Shown here one piece after another: positions 9,075-17,894 of a stretch of DNA of 64,000 bases. Position 1 is the stretch's first letter. Each line of letters begins with the position of its first letter. Source of the DNA: Bradyrhizobium ontarionense (GTDB taxonomy: Bacteria > Pseudomonadota > Alphaproteobacteria > Rhizobiales > Xanthobacteraceae); the NCBI RefSeq assembly GCF_021088345.1, contig NZ_CP088156.1:2666001-2730000 (forward strand), read 5' to 3'. Below the pieces are notes generated by a model. That model saw only the letters and a program-made list of their open reading frames with translations. It was not told the DNA's origin and searched no databases. The position numbers and the translations under genes were made by a program.

Positions 9075-10949
9075 ATGGATCTCGCACCGGATATTGCAGA
9101 CGACCTTCTGATTGACGCCGCGCAGGAGGTCCGGATCCGCCAGGACCTGGTGCTGACCGCGCTGGGGCATCGTCCGGCCTGCCGCGCGCTGCGCGTCGGC
9201 CGCCTGCTCGACGTCCACAGCCGCACCTGGAGCGAGGACCAGGAGATCGTCTTCAAGGGGCGGCGCATCGCCTGGGTCGGCCCCGCCGGCAGCTACAAGG
9301 GCGAGGTGCGCGAGCGCGCGCATCGGCCGGACCTTGCCGCCGTGCCCGGCTTCGGCGAGGTGCACAAACACATCGAGAGCTCGCATCTGACGCCGGAATG
9401 GGAGGCCGCCCTGGTGCTGCCGCGCGGCAATACCTGGACTTGCGAGGCGAGCCACGAATTCTCCAATGTCAACGGCGCGCGCAATCTCGAATTCTGGTTC
9501 GAGGCCCGCCGCCGCGGCTCGCCGCTGAAGATCTTTCCGCAACCCGGCTCTGCCGTGCCGCCGACCGCCTATGAATGGGGCGGCGGCTGGTATGGCGGCG
9601 CCGAGCAGGCCGGCTTCATGCGCGAGAGCCTGATGGTCACCGGCCTCGACGAGGTGATGGACTGGCCCGCGGTGTGGAATCCGGACAACCCGTCCTATGA
9701 ACGGCTCTGGGGCATGATCGGCGCAACCTTCGCGGCGCGCGGTGTCGTCGAGGGACATGCCTCGGGCCTGCGCGATCTGCCAGAGATCAACGCCTTCGCC
9801 GCCGCCGGCCTCGCCTCCGATCACGAGGTGCAGACGCCGGAGGAGACCTGGGACAAGCTGACGCGCGGCCTGTTCATCGAGCTGCGCATCTACGCCATGC
9901 CCGAGATCGTCGCCTGGCTGCTGAAGAAGGGCCTGCAGGACTGGTCGCAGATCGCGTTCACCACCGACGACCGCAGCGCCAGCCATACGCTCGCGCTGGG
10001 AGCCAGTGATCACAATGCGCGGGTCGCGATCGAGGCCGGCCTACCGCCGGAGATCGCGATCCAGTGCCTCACCATCAATCCTGCGCGGCACATGCGGCTG
10101 ACACCGTTCGTCGGCAGTCTCGCACCCGGCCGGTTCGGCGACGTCGTGCTGCTGTCCGATGTCGACAAGCTCGAGATCGCCGAAGTCTGGGCCGACGGCG
10201 CGCAGGTCTCCGAGGGCACGCGCTACCTCGGCGAGGTCCCCCGCATCGCCTGGCCGGACTGGGCCACCAAGACCATCAACATCAGGCGCGACATCGTGCC
10301 GGAGGATTTCGCGCTGCCGGCCGCGTCCGGGCGCGCGACCATGCAGGCGGCCGTGATCCGCCCGTTCCATTGGCATCCCGATTTCTACACCTTCGAGCTG
10401 CCGGTGCGCGACGGCGCCGTGCAGCGCGACGAGAGCCTCGCCATCACCAAGTTCGCCATCGTCGACCGCTTCTCCGGCGAGGGGCTGGTGTCGAAGATGT
10501 TCTGGAAGGGCTGCGGCCCACGCACGCCGGAGACGGCGCTGGCCTGCTCGGTCGCCCACGACAAGCACAACATCTGGGTGGTCGGCTCCTCGGATGCGGC
10601 GATGGCCAAGGCCGTCAACGCGCTGGTCGCCCAGCAGGGCGGCTGGGCGCTGGTGCGCGAGGGCGAGCTCACCGCCACGGTCCGCTTCGAGGTCGGCGGC
10701 CTGATGAGCTGCCGCCCGGCCGAGGCGCTCGATGCCGAAATGCAGGCGCTCTACGCCGAGGGCTGCAAGGTCGACTGGATGTACGAGCCGACGTTCCGGC
10801 CGCGCTGGTATCCCGGCTTTCCCGAGCGGCTGATGTTCGCGACGCTGACCTGCGCGCCGTGGAGCTGGGTCCTGGTCGCGCCCTGCGAGCAGGCCCCACT
10901 CGGCTTCATCAACGTGCAGACCGGCAAGACCCACCCGGTGGTGTGGTGA
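9075..10949 (+). CDS. Adenine deaminase-like amidohydrolase
   Basis: 624 residues, slightly longer than most adenine deaminases. Family features include the metal-binding segment PGFGEVHKHIESSHLTP (the usual form is P-G-F-I-D-x-H-x-H-I-E-S-S), the later GVVEGHASGL and FTTDDRSASHTL motifs, and the C-terminal domain with PRWYPGFPERLMFATLTCAP. The HxH pair is kept, but the Ile-Asp before it is replaced by Gly-Glu. These enzymes deaminate adenine to hypoxanthine with a binuclear metal centre. The gene sits between a TetR regulator and an AzgA-type purine permease, which fits purine salvage. Variant motifs leave room for a related 6-aminopurine substrate. Confidence 0.8.
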   Translation: MDLAPDIADDLLIDAAQEVRIRQDLVLTALGHRPACRALRVGRLLDVHSRTWSEDQEIVFKGRRIAWVGPAGSYKGEVRERAHRPDLAAVPGFGEVHKHIESSHLTPEWEAALVLPRGNTWTCEASHEFSNVNGARNLEFWFEARRRGSPLKIFPQPGSAVPPTAYEWGGGWYGGAEQAGFMRESLMVTGLDEVMDWPAVWNPDNPSYERLWGMIGATFAARGVVEGHASGLRDLPEINAFAAAGLASDHEVQTPEETWDKLTRGLFIELRIYAMPEIVAWLLKKGLQDWSQIAFTTDDRSASHTLALGASDHNARVAIEAGLPPEIAIQCLTINPARHMRLTPFVGSLAPGRFGDVVLLSDVDKLEIAEVWADGAQVSEGTRYLGEVPRIAWPDWATKTINIRRDIVPEDFALPAASGRATMQAAVIRPFHWHPDFYTFELPVRDGAVQRDESLAITKFAIVDRFSGEGLVSKMFWKGCGPRTPETALACSVAHDKHNIWVVGSSDAAMAKAVNALVAQQGGWALVREGELTATVRFEVGGLMSCRPAEALDAEMQALYAEGCKVDWMYEPTFRPRWYPGFPERLMFATLTCAPWSWVLVAPCEQAPLGFINVQTGKTHPVVW

Positions 10950-10986
10950 TCAGGCGTCAGACGACGGAGCAAGGACGGAGATCGCG

Positions 10987-12387
10987 ATGCAGGACATGAC
11001 GAAGGCGCAACCCGCGGCCTCCGCGGCCACGGCTGCGGACGCAGCCACGCAAGGCGGCGGGCTCGACCGCTTCTTCAAGCTGACCGATCGCGGCACGACG
11101 ATCGGCCGCGAGCTGATGGCAGGCGCCACCACCTTCGCAGCGATGGCCTACATCATCGCGGTCAACCCGGCGATCATGTCCAATGCCGGGATGGATCGCG
11201 CCGACCTCGTCAGCGCCACCGCGCTCGCGGCGATCTTCGGCTCGGTGCTCATGGGGCTGTCGGCCAACCTGCCGCTGGCGGTCGCCCCCGCGATGGGCTC
11301 GAACGTCATCTTCACCTACGTCATTGTCAAGCAGATGGGCATGCCATGGCAGGGCGCGCTGGCAATGGTGGCCTTCACCGGCGTGCTGTTCCTGATCCTC
11401 AGCCTGACGAAGCTGCGCGAGCGCGCCGCCAAGGACGTCCCGGAGACCTTGAAGATCGGCATCCAGGCCGCGGTCGGAACACTGATCGTGTTCATCGCGC
11501 TGCGCGGCGCCGGCTTCATCGTCGCCAACCCATCGACCTATGTGTCGATGGGCTCGCTGCGCAATCCGCCGGTCATCTTGACCCTGGCCGGGCTGCTGCT
11601 GACGCCGGTGCTGGTCGCCCGCCGCGTGCCGGGCGCGCTGATCATCTCGATTGCGGTGCTGACCCTGATCGGGCTGTTCGTACCCGGAGCCAACGGCAAG
11701 ATGGTGACCTCGATGCCGCAGACCCTGCTGTCATGGCCGCGCTGGCCGACCAGCACGTTCATGGCACTGGATGTCGGCTATCTCTTCAGCCACTTCCTGA
11801 TCGCGCTGCCGCTGTTGTTCTATTTCCTGTGCGCCGAGTTCTTCTCGACGCTGGGCACGCTGATCGGCGTGACCGGGGCCGCCAATCTCCGCCGCCCGGA
11901 CGGCTCGATCCCGAATGCCACCGCGGTGTTCGCGACCGATGCGACCGCGTCCATCGCAGGTCCCCTGCTCGGCACCTCGGTGGTGACGGCCTACATCGAA
12001 TCGATCACCGGCGTTCAGGCCGGCGGCCGCACCGGGCTGACCTCGCTGACGGTCGCCGCCTTCTTCTGCCTCGCGCTGTTCTTCTGGCCGGTCTTCGTGA
12101 TCATCCCGCCGCAGGCGACCGCGCCGGCGCTGGTCATGGTCGGCGTCCTGATGATGCAGGGCTTCGCCCGGGTCGACATGACCGACCTGGCGACCGCGGT
12201 GCCGATCGTGCTGATGCTGCTGGTCACCGTGCTGACCAACAACCTCATCAACGGCATGGCGCTGGGCACGCTCAGCTACATCGCCCTGGAGCTCGCCTTC
12301 GGCCGCGGCGGCAAGATCCCGGGCATGGTCTGGGGCCTCGGCGTGGTGTTCATCGCCTACGCCGTCGTCACCGCCCAGATCTTCTGA
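10987..12387 (+). CDS. NCS2/AzgA-family purine permease
   Basis: 466 residues with about 12 to 14 membrane segments. It starts with a soluble Ala-rich arm, then FFKLTDRGTTIGRELMAGAT, the N-terminal mark of the AzgA (guanine/hypoxanthine/adenine) group. The substrate-site segments FSTLGTLIGVTGAANL and SVVTAYIESITGVQAGGRTG are well conserved. These are proton symporters for purine bases in the inner membrane. It begins 37 bases after the adenine deaminase-like gene, suggesting an operon for uptake and deamination of adenine. Confidence 0.88.
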   Translation: MQDMTKAQPAASAATAADAATQGGGLDRFFKLTDRGTTIGRELMAGATTFAAMAYIIAVNPAIMSNAGMDRADLVSATALAAIFGSVLMGLSANLPLAVAPAMGSNVIFTYVIVKQMGMPWQGALAMVAFTGVLFLILSLTKLRERAAKDVPETLKIGIQAAVGTLIVFIALRGAGFIVANPSTYVSMGSLRNPPVILTLAGLLLTPVLVARRVPGALIISIAVLTLIGLFVPGANGKMVTSMPQTLLSWPRWPTSTFMALDVGYLFSHFLIALPLLFYFLCAEFFSTLGTLIGVTGAANLRRPDGSIPNATAVFATDATASIAGPLLGTSVVTAYIESITGVQAGGRTGLTSLTVAAFFCLALFFWPVFVIIPPQATAPALVMVGVLMMQGFARVDMTDLATAVPIVLMLLVTVLTNNLINGMALGTLSYIALELAFGRGGKIPGMVWGLGVVFIAYAVVTAQIF

Positions 12388-12405
12388 CGAGACCTGTTGC
12401 GGGAC

Positions 12406-13485
12406 TCACAGCGCCTCCAGCACGGCCCGGGTCACCTCGGCCGTGCCGGCGCGGCCGCCGAACTCGAACGGCTTGAGACCCGCGGCATAGACCCGATCGA
12501 CCGCCTGCTCGATCCGCTGCGCCGCCTCGGCGGCGCCCTCGATGCCGCGCGTCTCAGCGAGCCAGTCCAGCATCATCGCCGCCGACAGGATCATCGCGGT
12601 CGGGTTGGCCTTGCCCTGCCCCATGATGTCAGGCGCGGTGCCGTGGCAAGGCTGGAACACGGCGTGGCGATCACCGATGTCGGCTGACGGCGCCATGCCC
12701 ATGCCGCCGACGAGGCCGGCGGCGAGATCGGACAGGATGTCGCCGAACATGTTCTCGGTGACGAGCACATCGAAGTCCCAGGGCCGCTTCACCAGCATCA
12801 GCGCGCAGGCATCGACGTAGAGATGGTCCGCCTTCACATCCGGATGAAGCTGAACGACCTCGTCGAAGATCTTGCGAAAGTAGGCGAAGGCCTTGAACAC
12901 GTTGGCCTTGTCGACGCAGGCTAAAGTACCCCGGCGCCCCTGCGCCTTGCGGCGGGCGGCGAGCTTGAAGGAGAAGTTGAAGAGCCGCTCGGAGGTCTTG
13001 CGGGTGATGACGAGCGTCTCGCGCGCATCCTCATGCGTCACCACGCCTTTGCCCATCGAGGCGAACAGCCCTTCGGTCGACTCGCGGATCACGACGAAGT
13101 CGATGCCCTTGGCTTCGGCGCCGACGATCGGGCTCGGCACGCCCGGGATCAGCCGCACCGGCCGAACCCCGGCATAGAGATCGAAGTGGAGCCGCAGCTC
13201 GATCTGCGGCGCGATCTCGGTGTTGTCGGGGTAGCGCACCGACGGCAGGCCGCAGGCGCCGAGCAGGATGGCATCCGCGCCCTCGCACAGCTGGATCGTG
13301 GTGTCGGCGATCGAGACGCCGGTCGCGAGATAGTTGTTGGCGCCGGCCTGAGCCTCTGTGAAGCGGAACGACAGGCCGGCCTTGGCCTCGACCTTGCGCA
13401 GCACCTCGAGCGCCGGCGCCATGACCTCCGGCCCGATGCCGTCGCCGGGGAGAACTGCGATGTGAAGTGAATTGGTGGAGGGCAT
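12406..13485 (-). CDS. Isocitrate/isopropylmalate dehydrogenase-family enzyme
   Basis: 359 residues from the ATG at 13485 (MPSTNSLHIAVLPGDGIGPE). The open frame extends further upstream, but only through a palindromic repeat and the neighbouring gene's region, so that extension is rejected. Family features include the GDGIGPE loop, the RESTEGLF substrate loop, the catalytic Lys in DKANVFKA, the metal-binding DILSDLAAG and the HGTAPDI nucleotide loop. These enzymes oxidatively decarboxylate D-malate-like acids with NAD(P). Tartrate/D-malate dehydrogenase-like function is possible. Absence of leuCD neighbours argues against the leucine pathway. It converges on the permease gene with an 18-base gap. 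Confidence 0.8.
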   Translation of the reverse strand: MPSTNSLHIAVLPGDGIGPEVMAPALEVLRKVEAKAGLSFRFTEAQAGANNYLATGVSIADTTIQLCEGADAILLGACGLPSVRYPDNTEIAPQIELRLHFDLYAGVRPVRLIPGVPSPIVGAEAKGIDFVVIRESTEGLFASMGKGVVTHEDARETLVITRKTSERLFNFSFKLAARRKAQGRRGTLACVDKANVFKAFAYFRKIFDEVVQLHPDVKADHLYVDACALMLVKRPWDFDVLVTENMFGDILSDLAAGLVGGMGMAPSADIGDRHAVFQPCHGTAPDIMGQGKANPTAMILSAAMMLDWLAETRGIEGAAEAAQRIEQAVDRVYAAGLKPFEFGGRAGTAEVTRAVLEAL

Positions 13486-13514
13486 GTTTTCTTCGCAATA
13501 CAAGTGGTTTAGCG

Positions 13515-13598
13515 CCGTCATTGCGAGCGAAGCGAAGCAATCCAGGACCCAGGTTGAGACTCTGGATTGCTTCGTCGCTTCGCTGCTCGCAATGACGG
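13515..13598. repeat. Palindromic intergenic repeat (family A)
   Basis: An imperfect inverted repeat: the left arm begins CCGTCATTGCGAGCGAAGCG (13515-13545) and the right arm (13562-13598) is its near reverse complement ending CTCGCAATGACGG. It fills the gap between the dehydrogenase start and the alcohol dehydrogenase stop. From memory, such CGTCATTGCGAGC palindromes occur in many copies in Bradyrhizobium genomes. Confidence 0.75.
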
Positions 13599-13610
13599 GA
13601 GCGGTGGCGG

Positions 13611-14678
13611 CTACGGCGTCAGCACGGCGCGACCGACCAGTTGGCCCTTCTGCAGCTCGCGCAGGGCGTCGTTGGCCTTGGACAGCGGCATCGGCGTCAC
13701 CGGGATCGGCGCGATGTTCTTGGTGCGGACGAGGTCGAGAAGCTCCTTCGTCTCGCGGAGATTGCCGACATAACTGCCCTGGATCGTGACCGCCTTGATC
13801 GGAATGAGCGGCAGCGCCCACGGCGCGCCGCCGCCGAACAGGCCGACGATCACGAGCTTGCCGCCTTTGGTCAGGCAGTCGAAGCCGAGCTGTGCCGTGG
13901 CAGGATTGCCGACCAGGTCGATCACGGACCGGATCGGCTCGCCCGCCGCCTTGGCCAGTTGCTCCAGCGCGTCCGGCGCCTTGCCGTCGACCGCCGCGAG
14001 CGCGCCGGCCGCCAATGCCGCCTCGCGCTTGCGGGCATCGATGTCGACGACGATCGCCCCCTTGCCGCCCATCGCCTTGAGCAGCGACAGCGCCATCAGG
14101 CCGAGTCCTCCGGCGCCGAAGATCACGATCGGCGTATCAAAATCCTTCTCCACCTTCTTGAGCGCGCTGTAGGTGGTGACGCCCGAGCAGGCGTAAGGCG
14201 CGGTCGTCACCGGATCGAGCCCCTTGAGATCGAGCAGATGGCGCGGATGCGGCACCGTCATGTGATCGGCATAGCCGCCATCGCAATAGACGCCGAGCGA
14301 GGCCGGCTTCAGGCACATGTTCTCGTCGCCGGCCAGGCAGGTGGCGCATTTGCCGCAGCCGATCCAGGGATAGACCAGCGCGACGTCGCCGACCTTCAGC
14401 CCGCCCTTCTCGGCCTCGGTGACCTCGGGCCCGAACGCCACGATCTCACCGGCGCTCTCATGGCCCATGGTCCGCGGCAGCGAGACGCCGCGATCCTTCA
14501 AGGACAGCGGCTTGCGGCCGTGGCCGAGATCATAGCCACCTTCCCAGATGTGCAGGTCGCTGTGGCAGACGCCGGCTGCCTTCACCTTGATCAGCACCTG
14601 CTTGCCGAACGGCTGCGGCGTCGGCTCGTCGACCTCGGCCAGCGGCGCATTGAAATCGGTGACCTTGAAGCTCTTCAT
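13611..14678 (-). CDS. Zinc-dependent alcohol dehydrogenase (medium chain)
   Basis: 355 residues. Catalytic zinc ligands are seen in GVCHSDLHIWEGG and GHESAGEI. The four-cysteine structural zinc lobe is CGKCATCLAGDENMC, and the Rossmann loop is FGAGGLGLMAL, followed by the acidic VDID that favours NAD. The gene is complete and close to the usual 340-360 residues. Substrate cannot be inferred; propanol-preferring or aromatic alcohol dehydrogenases look similar. It lies upstream of the isopropylmalate-dehydrogenase-like gene on the same strand, separated by a palindromic repeat that may lie in the transcript. Confidence 0.85.
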   Translation of the reverse strand: MKSFKVTDFNAPLAEVDEPTPQPFGKQVLIKVKAAGVCHSDLHIWEGGYDLGHGRKPLSLKDRGVSLPRTMGHESAGEIVAFGPEVTEAEKGGLKVGDVALVYPWIGCGKCATCLAGDENMCLKPASLGVYCDGGYADHMTVPHPRHLLDLKGLDPVTTAPYACSGVTTYSALKKVEKDFDTPIVIFGAGGLGLMALSLLKAMGGKGAIVVDIDARKREAALAAGALAAVDGKAPDALEQLAKAAGEPIRSVIDLVGNPATAQLGFDCLTKGGKLVIVGLFGGGAPWALPLIPIKAVTIQGSYVGNLRETKELLDLVRTKNIAPIPVTPMPLSKANDALRELQKGQLVGRAVLTP

Positions 14679-14926
14679 GTCTCACTCCCGTAACTGCCGG
14701 TCGGTCCGTGACGCCGGCGGACCAGACGGGCTTGATGACGGGAGCAGCGCAGGACGGTCGCGCACATCGGCGCGGCCGCTCGCTCGGCAATTCCTCCCGG
14801 CATCCGCACGTCCGGTATTTCCGGACTCGTTCGCGACGCGCTCGGACTTTGGATGCAAAAACGACCTGCGGCAAGACTGGCACGATCAACCGGCGCTCAT
14901 GGCTGCCCTGCCGTAGGGCCGGGCGA

Positions 14927-16102
14927 TCAGGAAGAAGCCGTCTTCGGTGGCCTCGCGCCGATGTCCCCGAGCACGGCGGCTGTGTGCTCACCGAGACTGG
15001 CCGCGCGCGCCCCCGCGGCGACCCTGGCGTCGGACATGCGGAACGGCTGGTTGACGACCTTGAAGGTGCCCGCCGCATCCTCGACCTCGGCCAGCGCACT
15101 GCGATGGGCGAGCTGCGGATCGGTGAGGGCATCGGCGACGCTGCGGTAGGCCGAGCTGGGCACGCCGCCGGCGTTCAAGGCCTCGACACATTCGGCGACG
15201 CTGAACCGCGTCGACCAGGCCTCGACGCCGTCCATCAGCTCGCCCCAGTTTGCCCGCCGGTCGGAATATCTGGCAAATCTGCTGTCGCTGACCCAGTCCG
15301 GATGGCCGATCACCATCATCAGGTTCTGGAAGGTCTTCTCGCTGGCGATCGCAATCATCACATAGCCATCGCGGCACTCTGCGGGCCCGAAAGTTGGACG
15401 CGATGGCAGCTGCACCTCGAACTGCGCCATCTGGATCTCGTTCAGGGTCAGGCTGAGCATCGATTCCAGCATCGAGCAGTCGATGTGCTGACCGCGCCCG
15501 GTTCGCTCGCGCTGGTAGAGCGCCGAGGCGATGGCTCCGAAGGCGTAGGTGCCGGTCACGACGTCGGCGTGATAGATGCCGCAGTAGTCGGGCCGGCTGC
15601 GCCCCGGCTGATAGGCGAGATGAGCCATGTCATAGCCGGAGGCGGCGTGGATCACTGGCGCATAGGCCGGCAGCTCCGCCGACGGACCGGCCTGGCCGTA
15701 GCCCGAGATCGAACAATAGATCAGCCGCGGGTTGAGTGCGCCCAATCTGCCATAGTCGAGCCCGAGCCGCTGCATCACGCCGGGCCGGAAATTCTCGACC
15801 AGGATATCGGCGGTCGCGACGAGCCGACGCGCCGCTTCAACGCCCTCGGGCGATTTCAGGTCGAGCACGACACTCTTCTTGCCGACGTTGAGCTGACCGA
15901 AGGCGGTCGAGCAACCGCTGCGGACCGGCGGCCGGGTGCGCATGGTTTCACCTTCGGCTGACTCGATCTTGATCACCTCTGCCCCCATATCCGCGAGCAT
16001 GCGAGCGCAATGCGGGCCGGCGATGGTGGTCGAAAAATCGAGGACGCGGAGCCCGTCGAAGCATCCTGTCAAACGGCTCTCATCGTTTCCAACTAGACTC
16101 AC
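14927..16102 (-). CDS. CaiB/BaiF (family III) CoA-transferase
   Basis: 391 residues from a GTG at 16102, which has an AGGGAG site eight bases upstream. The frame is open further upstream but without family similarity or a binding site. Motifs are RVLDFSTTIAGPHCARMLAD, GAEVIKIES, NVGKKSVVLDLKSPEG and the catalytic-aspartate region CGIYHADVVTGTYA. Family III transferases move CoA between acyl groups through an aspartyl-CoA thioester, for example in formyl-CoA:oxalate and carnitine pathways. No partner acyl-CoA dehydrogenase is adjacent, so the acid substrate is unknown. It is divergent from the glycogen synthase-like gene. Confidence 0.85.
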   Translation of the reverse strand: MSLVGNDESRLTGCFDGLRVLDFSTTIAGPHCARMLADMGAEVIKIESAEGETMRTRPPVRSGCSTAFGQLNVGKKSVVLDLKSPEGVEAARRLVATADILVENFRPGVMQRLGLDYGRLGALNPRLIYCSISGYGQAGPSAELPAYAPVIHAASGYDMAHLAYQPGRSRPDYCGIYHADVVTGTYAFGAIASALYQRERTGRGQHIDCSMLESMLSLTLNEIQMAQFEVQLPSRPTFGPAECRDGYVMIAIASEKTFQNLMMVIGHPDWVSDSRFARYSDRRANWGELMDGVEAWSTRFSVAECVEALNAGGVPSSAYRSVADALTDPQLAHRSALAEVEDAAGTFKVVNQPFRMSDARVAAGARAASLGEHTAAVLGDIGARPPKTASS

Positions 16103-16221
16103 GCGTGCAACTCCCTGCTGTTCTTCTCTCTTGGCGCGGGGCCGAAGCCCGCGAGGTCGACTTTGCCTTCGCTGATTCACGAAGCGTAAGCCATCGGGCA
16201 CGGTGCCCGTCGAGTCTAGAT

Positions 16222-16246
16222 CGAACCATTCGGTGCCGAAAGCGTT
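16222..16246 (+). promoter_or_regulatory. Possible EcfG-type promoter upstream of the GT5 gene
   Basis: CGAAC, 16 bases, then CGTT. This differs from the EcfG (general stress sigma factor) consensus GGAAC-N16/17-CGTT at one position and lies about 70 bases before the start at 16319. Weak on its own. Confidence 0.3.
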
Positions 16247-16318
16247 TGGCCTCTCGCCGCACTGCGACACGCTTTTTGTTCATGACGAGATTTGGACCTT
16301 TTCTTGCATAGGACGGCC

Positions 16319-17758
16319 ATGGGGCTTGATCGAGGACATCTCTTGCGGGTTCTGTTCGTTACAACCGAAATGGACGACTTCGTCCGGGTGGGCGGACTGG
16401 CCGCCGTTTCCGCCGCACTTCCCCGGGCACTGCGCTCACACACCGACGTCAGGATCATGCTGCCCGGCTATCGGGACGTGATCGAACAGCTCACCCACAT
16501 CGAAATTGTCGGCCAATGCGAAGCTCTGGCGGAGATGCCGGCCTGCTCGCTCGGACGATCGTCGACGCGCGACGGCCTGCCGGTCTACGTCCTGCTGTGC
16601 GACGAGCTCTACGACCGACCGGGCAATCCCTACGGCGACGAGAGCGGGCAGGACTGGGCCGATAACGACATCCGCTTTGGCCGCCTCGCCGCGGCCGCCG
16701 CCGAGCTGGCCGCGGGCACGCTGGACAAGAGCTGGGCAGCGGATCTCGTCCACGCCAATGACTGGCAGGCGGCGCTGGTGCCGGCCTATCTGGCGTGGCG
16801 CGGGGTCGAGGTTCCGTCGATCCTCACCATCCATAATCTCGCCTATCAGGGCCTATTCCCGCGCGAGTCGCTGCGCCGGATCGGCGCGCCGGAATCGTCC
16901 TTCCACATCGACGGCCTCGAATTCTACGACAAGCTCTCCTTCCTCAAGGGCGGCCTGATCTATGCGTCGCATCTGACCACGGTCAGCGCGACCTATGCCC
17001 GGGAGATCACCACCTCCGAACTGGGCTGCGGCCTGGAGGGCCTGCTCCGCCAGCGCTCCAATGCACATGAGCTGACGGGCATCCTCAACGGCATCGACGA
17101 GAGCTGGGATCCCCGCTACTGCCAGCAACTGGCGCAGCCCTTTGCCGCCGGCGACTGGAAGGGCAAGAAGGCCAATGCCGACTATGTCCGCAAGCAGTTT
17201 GGGCTGGCGGTGTCGCGCGGGCCGATGTTCGGACTGGTCGCGCGCCTCGTGCATCAGAAGGGCATCGATCTGGTGCTGGAAGCCGCCGACGAGATCGTCG
17301 CGGCCGGCGGGCAGATCGTCGTCACCGGCTCCGGCGAGCCGGCGATCGAGCGTGCCCTGCTGGAGGCGCACCGCCGCCGGCCTGATGCGATCGGAGTGGC
17401 GATCGGCTTCAACGATGCGCAGGCGCGTCGCATCTTCGCAGGATCGGACTTCACCCTGATGCCCTCACGCTTCGAACCGTGCGGGCTCAGCCAGATGTAT
17501 GCGCAGCGCTTCGGGTCGCTCCCGATCGGCCATCAGACCGGCGGGCTGGCCGAGACGATCACCGACGGCGAGACCGGCTTCCTGTTTCAGAAGCCGTCAG
17601 CCGAGTCATTCCTCGGCGGCGTCAAGCGTGCGTTCTCCGCGTTCACCCGCACCGAGCAGTTGAACGCGATGCGGCTCTCGGCGATGGCCCGCTCCTTCAG
17701 CTGGGACCTGTCGGCCGCCTGCTACAATGCGCTGTACCGGAAGATGCTCACGTCGTAG
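16319..17758 (+). CDS. Glycogen/starch synthase-like glycosyltransferase (GT5)
   Basis: 479 residues from the ATG at 16319, which follows an AGGA site; an upstream in-frame TTG at 16292 is less likely. GT5 features are RVLFVTTEMDDFVRVGGLA (the ADP-glucose motif, normally K-x-G-G-L, here with Arg for Lys), HANDWQA, LTIHNLAYQG, and the C-terminal PSRFEPCGLSQMYAQRFGSL. These enzymes extend alpha-1,4-glucan from ADP-glucose in the cytoplasm. No glgB, glgC or glgP is adjacent. The stop codon at 17756-17758 is inside a palindromic repeat, so the C-terminus may have been reset by repeat insertion. The Lys-to-Arg change may alter donor use. Confidence 0.8.
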   Translation: MGLDRGHLLRVLFVTTEMDDFVRVGGLAAVSAALPRALRSHTDVRIMLPGYRDVIEQLTHIEIVGQCEALAEMPACSLGRSSTRDGLPVYVLLCDELYDRPGNPYGDESGQDWADNDIRFGRLAAAAAELAAGTLDKSWAADLVHANDWQAALVPAYLAWRGVEVPSILTIHNLAYQGLFPRESLRRIGAPESSFHIDGLEFYDKLSFLKGGLIYASHLTTVSATYAREITTSELGCGLEGLLRQRSNAHELTGILNGIDESWDPRYCQQLAQPFAAGDWKGKKANADYVRKQFGLAVSRGPMFGLVARLVHQKGIDLVLEAADEIVAAGGQIVVTGSGEPAIERALLEAHRRRPDAIGVAIGFNDAQARRIFAGSDFTLMPSRFEPCGLSQMYAQRFGSLPIGHQTGGLAETITDGETGFLFQKPSAESFLGGVKRAFSAFTRTEQLNAMRLSAMARSFSWDLSAACYNALYRKMLTS

Positions 17759-17829
17759 CCCGCATGAGCGCAGCGACACGCGGGGGTCTCGAAGGTCCCC
17801 GGATATCGCTAGCGCTCATCTGAGCTACG
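17754..17829. repeat. Palindromic intergenic repeat (family B)
   Basis: An imperfect palindrome from CGTAGCCCGCATGAGCGC to GCGCTCATCTGAGCTACG. It overlaps the last codon and stop of the GT5 gene. It resembles a multi-copy element that I recall from Bradyrhizobium genomes, with the same GTAGCC...GGCTAC ends. Confidence 0.7.
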
Positions 17830-17842
17830 GCTGACACAATAA

Positions 17843-17863
17843 AGCCCGGACATTGTCCGGGCT
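17843..17863. terminator. Bidirectional rho-independent terminator
   Basis: Perfect 10-bp arms AGCCCGGACA and TGTCCGGGCT around one central base, followed on the plus strand by CTTTT and on the minus strand by TTTATTGT. It lies between the convergent GT5 and chemoreceptor genes and can serve both. Confidence 0.85.
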
Positions 17864-17894
17864 CTTTTCATTGGCGCCTGAACGGCGAGACCTT

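Noticed and set aside
13515..13598. Palindromic repeat as a rho-independent terminator
   Set aside because: The stem is long and imperfect with no T run; its similarity to multi-copy repeats explains it better, although it may still affect transcripts.
13486..13821. Upstream extension of the dehydrogenase at 12406-13485
   Set aside because: It passes through a palindromic repeat and into the 3' end of the alcohol dehydrogenase on the same strand.
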